Source: Paracoccaceae bacterium
GTDB taxonomy: Bacteria; Pseudomonadota; Alphaproteobacteria; Rhodobacterales; Rhodobacteraceae
Direction of reading: 5' to 3'
NCBI GenBank assembly: GCA_024227755.1
Contig: JAAEUB010000100.1
Coordinates: 1 to 41,546 of the forward strand
DNA length: 41,546 bases
How positions within the stretch are numbered: position 1 is the stretch's first letter; each line of letters starts with the position of its first letter. Shown one piece after another: positions 35,946 through 41,546 of this stretch. A program made the position numbers and the translations under genes. The notes under the pieces are model-generated. The model was not told the origin of the DNA, ran no database searches, and worked only from the letters and a program-made list of their open reading frames with translations.

Positions 35946-36635
35946 CTACTGCCCTTTTCGCCACAACACCAACGTCAAGCCAACGGCCCAGATCGACAGC
36001 AGAACGATATTAGCGATTGATCCGACCGTTTCAAACGGAAGAAGGAAGGAAAGAAACGGCCTCAACCAAACTGTCCCGGCAATACCGCCGCCTATGCCGA
36101 CCCAGTTTAGCCAACCCGGTCCAATACCCGCCTTTAGGGCGTCATACGCGATCCAAACTACTGCAAGGCCGTAGGCAAGAAAGCTTCCAAAGAACCACAT
36201 GGGCTCCAAACCCGCATTGGCGACTTCAAGCGCTATAAGATAAGATGGTGCCAATTCCGGGTGCTCCAGAATATGAGGCAAAACATAGTAAACCGGTGCA
36301 AGTGCGGCGCCCATAAATGACACGGCGGTCATCAACGCCCCTATCGCACCTGCCAAAAATGCTATCCATTTTTCGCCGCCGCGCGAGGGTATCGCGCTGA
36401 CCATTGCAAACAAGTACGGAATTGTCAGAAGTGCGCCAAAAACCCCACCCCAGCCATAGATGAGGCTGCTATTCTTTCCTGCCTGCAGGGCAGCGAGGCG
36501 ATTAACCGGCTCGGAAATCGGCGGTAGCGAAGGATTCCCAGTTGAAACTACGATAAACAGAATCCAGCCAATCGTAGACCCGATTGCGCAAAAAAACGCC
36601 AGTTTGAACAAGGGTTTCGAAGCAAGATCAGTCAT
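35946..36635 (-). CDS. Hypothetical six- to seven-TM membrane protein (DUF4386-like)
   Basis: 229 residues with hydrophobic segments near 11-31, 58-80, 88-115, 145-167, 172-192 and 200-224. A polar, asparagine- and proline-containing loop (STGNPSLPPISEPVNRL) between TM1 and TM2 would face the periplasm. The overall look (short helical bundle, glycine-rich membrane segments) recalls DUF4386-type proteins, but I cannot confirm the family. It converges on the oxidoreductase gene and has no obvious operon partner. Confidence 0.65.
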   Translation of the reverse strand: MTDLASKPLFKLAFFCAIGSTIGWILFIVVSTGNPSLPPISEPVNRLAALQAGKNSSLIYGWGGVFGALLTIPYLFAMVSAIPSRGGEKWIAFLAGAIGALMTAVSFMGAALAPVYYVLPHILEHPELAPSYLIALEVANAGLEPMWFFGSFLAYGLAVVWIAYDALKAGIGPGWLNWVGIGGGIAGTVWLRPFLSFLLPFETVGSIANIVLLSIWAVGLTLVLWRKGQ

Positions 36636-36785
36636 TGTTGATTATCCCCTGAGCTTTCCTGATCCCATTGTACAACATTTGGGAGTGAACGGATAAAAAA
36701 AAGCCTCGAAACAGATGGGCCGCAAAGACCGGACGGGCCACAATGCTTTGTAGCAGCTTCAATTGCATATCAGGTTTTTGCACGT

Positions 36786-37478
36786 TCACGGACTTATGGG
36801 ACCCTTACCCCAAATCGTTTGCAGAGCTCTAAGCACCGCCGCCAACCCGGCACGCGGCGTAATGACCAACATTCCCGGTCGGTCAAATTCCAGGCTCACT
36901 TGACCACACGGCCCGACCTCGTTCGAGGTGCCAACGCGCCCCGAAGGGCTCATCTTCAGTGCCTCAACCGGATGTACCAACCCGGTAGCGTTCGCCACGA
37001 CCTCGGCCATGGGAAACAGTGACAGCCGGCTGCCGGGGGGCAAATCCAGCGACGCTTCTGCCGGAACATGAAAGCAAAGATCAACCTCGCCCACCAAAAC
37101 GCACCTTTTTCCCGGATAGCGGGCCAATGCATTCAGACAGGCAAGCTGATGATCCAGCCGCCCACCCATAAAACCCACGCCTAAAATGAGCGGCGCATCC
37201 ACCATACGCAGCGCTTTATCGAAATCGGTGCTGTCTTGTTCCGAAACCCGGTGTAGATTTTCCGCAGGCAAGGCCGCAATACTTGAGGCATCAAGCGAAT
37301 CCATATCGCCAATGACCAGTTGCGGCACTTTTCCCCAAGCCAAAGCCTGCTTTGCCCCGCCGTCCGCCGCAACCAGCGTGGGGGCATGTGTCAACGCTTG
37401 CTCCAGAATTTGCTGACTAGATTCTCCGCCACCGATTAAGGTCACATTGTTTCGAAATGGGAAATTTACGGTTTTCAT
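36786..37478 (-). CDS. Thiamine diphosphokinase (thiamine pyrophosphokinase)
   Basis: 230 residues. Visible family motifs are VTLIGGGESSQQIL at the N-terminus, LVAADGGAKQAL, VIGDMDSLD with the metal-binding aspartates, EQDSTDFDKAL and GFMGGRLDHQLACLNALA. The enzyme makes thiamine diphosphate from thiamine and ATP, typically where thiamine is salvaged rather than made from thiamine monophosphate. I see no TPP riboswitch in the 141-bp region upstream. The ATG at 37478 is the more family-like start; a 12-residue extension to ATG 37514 is possible, and neither has a good ribosome-binding site. Confidence 0.9.
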   Translation of the reverse strand: MKTVNFPFRNNVTLIGGGESSQQILEQALTHAPTLVAADGGAKQALAWGKVPQLVIGDMDSLDASSIAALPAENLHRVSEQDSTDFDKALRMVDAPLILGVGFMGGRLDHQLACLNALARYPGKRCVLVGEVDLCFHVPAEASLDLPPGSRLSLFPMAEVVANATGLVHPVEALKMSPSGRVGTSNEVGPCGQVSLEFDRPGMLVITPRAGLAAVLRALQTIWGKGPISP

Positions 37479-37619
37479 AGGTTCGATTGTACTCAAATTG
37501 GAAACTAAACACATTCCTGCCCCGAAAAAATACCGCCATTTTCGCGGAATTGTGCAATTTTATGACCCAATGCATGCTAAACACAACCTTGCTGGATCGG
37601 GGGAGAAAGCGAGTAGACG

Positions 37620-39632
37620 ATGGTTAATGGTAGTAAAATCCTTACGGTTTCGTATGGCACGTTCTCGTGCACACTTGAGGGTTTTGATGACCCATTTTCA
37701 ACCATGCGGTCAATCGCAGAGTACTTTCGGGACCTTGCAGCGGATGATCGCTATTTTGGGGCCGAACCACCAACACCGGATGCAGAAATGCTGCACCGGA
37801 TCGCCGAGCGTGAAAATAAGCGCAAGGTAGAGGCGCGCATTGAGGATAATAGTGTTGTCCTGCGCCAGGCCGACACCGAAATACCCGAAGGCAAGGCCAC
37901 CCAGGTTGCTGGTGAGGCATTGTTGTTATCGCCTGAAATCAAGTCCCCGGTCGCCGAAGCCGCCCCTGTTGCTGAGGTCACTCCAGCTGTTGAAGCTCCG
38001 ACCGAAACGGCGCAAGCGCCACAAGTGGCCAGTGCCGAACAACCTGCGCAACCGGTCAGCCCGCCTGCTGCCGATTTTTCGGACACCTCAATCGCTGCCA
38101 AATTGCGGCGTATCCGTTCAGTGGTGGACAACCGCGACGAGGATAAAAGCCGTGAGGATAGTGAAAACGGTTTGGCAGATGATTTTTATGCCGAAGCTTT
38201 GGCCGCCATGCATGACGAGGAAATTGGAGATCAATTTGAAGCAGATGAGCCTGCAAAATCCGAGCCAGCCGAATTCTTGGACACTACCGAAGAAGATTTC
38301 GTTGAAGAATTTGAAGATGAATTTGATGACGAAGATGAATTTGAAACCGACGAAGATGAAACGCCTGCTTTCGCCATGGCAGAAGAGACCAGATCATTAG
38401 AGGTCGAAACACCAGAAGACGAACAGGATCCCGCCACCGATACAGCCTCCGACTATCAAGAAGACGACACCACAAGCGACATTCGCCAGACCGGCGAGGG
38501 CAAGGCCGAAGTGGAATTTGATGCCGACGAAGCTGAGGCCGAGACGGACATTTATGAAGAGTTTGAGGAAGAGTTTGAGGAAGACGAAGAGGATGACGAA
38601 GAGTTCGAAGACGAAAATGTCTTTAGCGAGCAAAAGGCGCCGGAGCCGATGGCCATTGCGCGTGTCATTAAGGTGCGCCGCAACCAGGCGAAAGAGCCTG
38701 TAGCGCGACAAGTTAAAGTGGCGCAGGAAGCACCATTGGAAGACATGGGCGAAGGCGACACGATGTTGTCACCCGAGGACGAAGCCGCATTGATGGCTGA
38801 ATTGGCCGAGGTTGAAAGAGATGCTGAGGACGATAAAGCGGCGGGACCGGGGGCAAAAACAGGATCTATTCGCAGGCCTGTTGCTGACGCCGAGGATTCG
38901 TCTATACAAAACCGGACAGCGTTTGATGACGGAGATTTTGCCGGGACCGACGCGCTTGACCGGATAATGGCCGAAGCCAATACCAAGCTTGAAAGTGATG
39001 AGGCCAATCAAAAACGCGCCTCAATCGCCCACTTGCGTGCAGCGGTTCAAGCAAAACGCGCCGATGTTGAACAATGGGACCAGATCGAAAACGAGGATAC
39101 TTCTGAAGAATACCGCGATGATTTAGCGCGGGTCGTACGCCCGCGCCGCGTCCGCACCGCAAGCCCCAAAGACGCGCGGCGTCTGGCACCGCTGGTTTTG
39201 GTTACCGAGCAACGGGTGGATACGTCCACCGATGATAGCGCTCAGGTGGAAAGTGAAGCAACCGACGCCAGCCCGCGCCGGGTAAGCAAAGCTTCGGGCA
39301 AGGACGGGTCGGGGGCCAAGGCAGCCGGGCAAGACCTGATCGGGGATTTTACAGCATTTGCGGCCGAAGCCGGTGCCAAGGGAACTACTGAGCTGCTTGA
39401 AGCCGCAGCTGCATTCCGAACTTACGTTATTGGGCAAGATACTTTTTCCCGCCCACAAGTTATGAACCTGATCCTGAAAGCGAACCCAACCGGCAACCTG
39501 ACCCGCGAAGAAGGTCTGCGCGCCTTTGGTAAGCTGATCCGCGAAGGCGGAATCACCAAAATTCAGCGTGGTCGCTATTCAATCTCGGAAAGCAGCCGTT
39601 TTCGTCCGGGTCAAAAGCGCGCCAGCGCCTGA
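37620..39632 (+). CDS. Large acidic protein of unknown function with conserved ends
   Basis: 670 residues in three parts. The N-terminal ~83 (SKILTVSYGTFSCTLEGFDD, then SIAEYFRDLAADDRYFGAEP and LHRIAERENKRKVEARIED) look like a folded domain. Residues ~84-570 are low-complexity, with long Asp/Glu-rich tracts (about 220-250 and 313-335) and Pro/Ala-rich stretches, and are probably disordered. Residues ~572-670 look globular and helical, ending in a basic winged-helix-like segment (REEGLRAFGKLIREGGITKI, then GRYSISESSRF). Proteins with this N-terminus are widespread in Rhodobacterales to my knowledge, but their role is unknown to me. No signal peptide or TM helix. The gene is monocistronic with its own terminator. 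The upstream palindrome AATTGTGCAATT (37548-37559) could be an operator. Confidence 0.7.
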   Translation: MVNGSKILTVSYGTFSCTLEGFDDPFSTMRSIAEYFRDLAADDRYFGAEPPTPDAEMLHRIAERENKRKVEARIEDNSVVLRQADTEIPEGKATQVAGEALLLSPEIKSPVAEAAPVAEVTPAVEAPTETAQAPQVASAEQPAQPVSPPAADFSDTSIAAKLRRIRSVVDNRDEDKSREDSENGLADDFYAEALAAMHDEEIGDQFEADEPAKSEPAEFLDTTEEDFVEEFEDEFDDEDEFETDEDETPAFAMAEETRSLEVETPEDEQDPATDTASDYQEDDTTSDIRQTGEGKAEVEFDADEAEAETDIYEEFEEEFEEDEEDDEEFEDENVFSEQKAPEPMAIARVIKVRRNQAKEPVARQVKVAQEAPLEDMGEGDTMLSPEDEAALMAELAEVERDAEDDKAAGPGAKTGSIRRPVADAEDSSIQNRTAFDDGDFAGTDALDRIMAEANTKLESDEANQKRASIAHLRAAVQAKRADVEQWDQIENEDTSEEYRDDLARVVRPRRVRTASPKDARRLAPLVLVTEQRVDTSTDDSAQVESEATDASPRRVSKASGKDGSGAKAAGQDLIGDFTAFAAEAGAKGTTELLEAAAAFRTYVIGQDTFSRPQVMNLILKANPTGNLTREEGLRAFGKLIREGGITKIQRGRYSISESSRFRPGQKRASA

Positions 39633-39659
39633 GACAGACAAAATCTGAGCGTTAACAAG

Positions 39660-39690
39660 GCGGGGTGAGCAAAAGCTCACTCCGCTTTTT
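39660..39690 (+). terminator. Intrinsic terminator of the acidic-protein gene
   Basis: GCGGGGTGAGC (39660-39670), loop AAAA, GCTCACTCCGC (39675-39685), then TTTTT. The 11-base stem contains one G-T wobble pair. The right arm overlaps the last codons of the convergent DUF2842 gene, whose stop codon lies at 39677-39679. Confidence 0.9.
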
Positions 39691-39961
39691 CGTTGTCAGT
39701 GGTTTTGCCTGCGGGCGGCACCGGATCATGAGGGTAGCTATCCGGGTCGGCGTCAGGATCTGGCTGGCCGACGCCGCGGAAAATACCTTTGAACGGCAAG
39801 ATCCATAACACTCCCAGCCCCACATAAATCGCCAATTCCACCACGATTGAAGGGCGCTCAAACAAAGACACAATTTTTACCGCAACGATGATATATAACG
39901 GCAAACCCACCAAAAGTATAAGCAATGACAGACGCTTACGCGATTTGTAGGAGAGGGCCAT
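39677..39961 (-). CDS. DUF2842 membrane protein
   Basis: 94 residues with the DUF2842 hallmark: SYKSRKRLSLLILLVGLPLYIIVAV as a first TM segment, then a second TM segment (ELAIYVGLGVLWILPFKGIF). A hydrophilic C-terminal tail rich in Asp and Pro follows. It occurs behind purA in many Rhodobacterales, as here (four bases between the purA stop and this ATG), so it is surely co-transcribed. The ATG at 39961 lies behind GGAGAGGG. No function is known. Confidence 0.88.
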   Translation of the reverse strand: MALSYKSRKRLSLLILLVGLPLYIIVAVKIVSLFERPSIVVELAIYVGLGVLWILPFKGIFRGVGQPDPDADPDSYPHDPVPPAGKTTDNEKAE

Positions 39962-39965
39962 GAGA

Positions 39966-41258
39966 TCAATCCGCAAATGGATCTGTTACAAGAATGGTAT
40001 CTTCTCGCTCTGGTGAAGTCGAAAGCAGAGCCACCGGGCAATTGATCAGCTCTTCCACGCGGCGGACATATTTTATTGCCGCTGCGGGCAGATCGGCCCA
40101 ACTGCGCGCGCCTTCGGTGGTGTCCTGCCAGCCCTCAAGAGTTTCATAGACCGGAACAACACGTGCCTGCTTATCGGCCGCAGTGGGCAAATAATCCAGC
40201 ATTTCGCCGTCAAGCTCATAGCCGGTGCAGATCCTCAATTCGTCGAACCCGTCCAGCACGTCAAGCTTGGTCAGTGCAATGCCATTGACCCCCGAAGTCG
40301 CACAGGTTTGACGCACCAGAACCGCGTCGAACCAGCCACAACGCCGCTTGCGTCCCGTGGTTGTTCCAAATTCATGACCGCGCTCGCCCAGCATTTGCCC
40401 GTCGGCATCGTCAAGTTCGGTTGGGAACGGCCCCTCGCCTACCCGGGTGGTGTAGGCCTTCACTATCCCCAACACAAAATCAATGCTGCCCGGTCCGATG
40501 CCGGTTCCTGTCGCTGCCTGACCCGAGATGACATTGGATGAGGTCACAAATGGGTAGGTGCCGAAATCAATATCCAACAATGCCCCCTGAGCGCCCTCAA
40601 ACAGGATGCGTTTGCCAGCTTTTCGCTGTTCGTTCATCACTTTCCAAACAGGTCCGGCATATTCCAGTATGCCCGGTGCAACCTCCTCTAATTTGGCAAT
40701 CAAGGCGTCGCGGTCGATTGGTTCAAGCCCCAATCCCGAACGTAGCGCGTTGTGGTGAATCAATGCCCGGTCTACCCTGAGTGTAAGCGTCGCCCTATCC
40801 GCCAAATCCGCCACTCGGATCACCCTGCGTCCTACTTTGTCCTCGTAAGCAGGTCCAATTCCACGCCCAGTAGTGCCGATTTTGGCGACCGAGTTCTGCC
40901 CTTCACGCGCCCGGTCCAGTTCGCCGTGAAATGGCAAAATCAGGGGGGTGTTTTCAGCGATCATCAGGGTTTCGGGCGAAATTTCCACGCCTTGTTCACG
41001 AAGCCCCGCAATTTCACTCAGCAAGTGCCAGGGATCAAGAACCACCCCATTGCCGATGACGCTTAACTTACCGCCACGCACCACCCCGGATGGCAGCGCA
41101 TGCAGTTTGTAGACCTCGCCGTCGATGACCAGCGTATGGCCTGCATTATGTCCACCCTGAAAGCGGGCGATCACATCGGCGCGTTCAGAAAGCCAATCGA
41201 CAATCTTACCCTTGCCCTCGTCGCCCCATTGTGCGCCTACCACGACTACATTGGCCAT
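39966..41258 (-). CDS. purA: Adenylosuccinate synthetase
   Basis: 430 residues, the standard length. The GTP-binding N-terminus [20 protein letters not shown] and the [14 protein letters not shown] loop, the [15 protein letters not shown] segment, the [20 protein letters not shown] block and the [14 protein letters not shown] segment are all present. It catalyses the first committed step from IMP to AMP. Start: ATG behind GGAGCAGGA. The 288-bp region upstream to the window edge contains an AT-rich hairpin and must hold the purA promoter. Confidence 0.98.
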   Translation of the reverse strand: MANVVVVGAQWGDEGKGKIVDWLSERADVIARFQGGHNAGHTLVIDGEVYKLHALPSGVVRGGKLSVIGNGVVLDPWHLLSEIAGLREQGVEISPETLMIAENTPLILPFHGELDRAREGQNSVAKIGTTGRGIGPAYEDKVGRRVIRVADLADRATLTLRVDRALIHHNALRSGLGLEPIDRDALIAKLEEVAPGILEYAGPVWKVMNEQRKAGKRILFEGAQGALLDIDFGTYPFVTSSNVISGQAATGTGIGPGSIDFVLGIVKAYTTRVGEGPFPTELDDADGQMLGERGHEFGTTTGRKRRCGWFDAVLVRQTCATSGVNGIALTKLDVLDGFDELRICTGYELDGEMLDYLPTAADKQARVVPVYETLEGWQDTTEGARSWADLPAAAIKYVRRVEELINCPVALLSTSPEREDTILVTDPFAD

Positions 41259-41389
41259 ATTCCTGCTCCGATTAATGAAAACCCGCGCCCATATAGCGGC
41301 AGGATTGCCGCGGTTAAACAGCTAATTCGCCACGGCACTGGACATGGACGGGCCATTTGGTGCATTTCTTTAAAAAAAATCATGTAAAA

Positions 41390-41401
41390 ACAATGCATTG
41401 T
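41390..41401. promoter_or_regulatory. 12-bp perfect palindrome upstream of purA
   Basis: ACAATGCATTGT is a perfect palindrome about 130 bp upstream of the purA ATG, just before the AT-rich segment. Size and symmetry fit an operator for a dimeric repressor, but the position is far from the start codon and no regulator is identified. Confidence 0.3.
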
Positions 41402-41436
41402 GAGTGCCTTAATATATTAAATATTATAAATATATA

Positions 41437-41509
41437 AAAACAACAACAGAGACAATTCTGAAATAATGTTTTTTTTGTACTGTCTCTTGTTGTTGTTTTC
41501 TTTTTTTTT
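41437..41509. terminator. Long AT-rich hairpin with T runs at the window edge
   Basis: The left arm AAAACAACAACAGAGACA (41437-41454) pairs with the right arm TGTCTCTTGTTGTTGTTTT (41481-41499) apart from one bulged base; the loop has 26 bases. A T run (41501-41509) follows on the plus strand, and the minus strand also continues into TTTTTATATATTT. It may terminate a gene that lies to the right and reads leftward, before purA, or terminate in both directions. The segment has about 20% GC. Confidence 0.5.
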
Positions 41510-41546
41510 AATTTTCTTTTCCAACCATCACCTAATCATAGGCATC

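Noticed and set aside
37479-37619. Possible TPP riboswitch in front of thiamine diphosphokinase
   Set aside because: The conserved CUGAGA and related elements are not present, and the region is short.
1-41546. tRNA or rRNA genes, CRISPR arrays, insertion sequences
   Set aside because: No cloverleaf or TTCRANY-type T-loop with matching stems was noticed, there are no regularly spaced direct repeats with spacers, and no transposase motifs in any supported gene.

Overview
The window comes from an alphaproteobacterium, almost certainly of the order Rhodobacterales (Roseobacter/Rhodobacter relatives). The order fits the ruvCAB, ybgC, tolQRAB-pal-cpoB, tilS, ftsH run, the DUF2065 protein behind hflKC, the DUF2842 protein behind purA, a plant/cyanobacterial-type glutathione reductase next to rpiA, and a 670-residue acidic protein of a kind I associate with this order. 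This is ordinary chromosomal core sequence. I see no rRNA, tRNA, CRISPR array, transposase or phage gene. One short stretch at the right edge is far more AT-rich than the rest.

Layout. (1) 1-4125: the distal end of a Tad/Flp pilus locus (a TPR protein cut by the window edge, then a TadV/CpaA prepilin peptidase), a convergent GT-C-like membrane protein, and a winged-helix AAA+ ATPase. (2) 4149-8014: an Lhr-like DEXH helicase with the phosphoesterase PdeM (a DNA-repair pair), converging on a membrane-bound LytTR regulator. (3) 8233-12517: a crotonase-family protein, then on the minus strand fhs and folD (formate/one-carbon entry) and a MOSC protein. (4) 12612-25736: a 13-kb minus-strand block reading ruvC-ruvA-ruvB-unknown-methyltransferase-ybgC-tolQ-tolR-tolA-tolB-pal-cpoB-tilS-ftsH-tam, with many 1-4 base stop/start overlaps. 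It joins Holliday-junction processing, outer-membrane constriction at division, tRNA-Ile modification and membrane proteolysis. (5) 26056-32502: a DUF1127 small protein with a strong terminator, then on the minus strand rpiA-gor, hflK-hflC-DUF2065 and a DegP/DegQ protease, that is redox and envelope quality control. (6) 32699-41258: a DUF454 membrane protein, L-serine dehydratase, a DadA-like FAD oxidoreductase, an unknown membrane protein, thiamine diphosphokinase, the acidic 670-residue protein, DUF2842 and purA.

Many starts were moved from the longest reading frame to an internal codon with a clear Shine-Dalgarno sequence or a stop/start overlap (ftsH, fhs, cpoB, pal, degP, ruvA, tilS, the crotonase and others). 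The reason is given in each entry.

Most unusual observations: three AATTT-RY-AAA motifs spaced exactly 31 bp apart between two convergent genes (967-1042); a roughly 20% GC segment with a long CAA/TTG-rich hairpin upstream of purA (41401-41520); a probable reading-frame break at the start of the unknown gene after ruvB (about 23444-23512); the acidic, two-domain orphan protein at 37620-39632; and the winged-helix AAA+ ATPase beside the pilus genes. I found no unmistakably new multi-gene system. These are the best leads.
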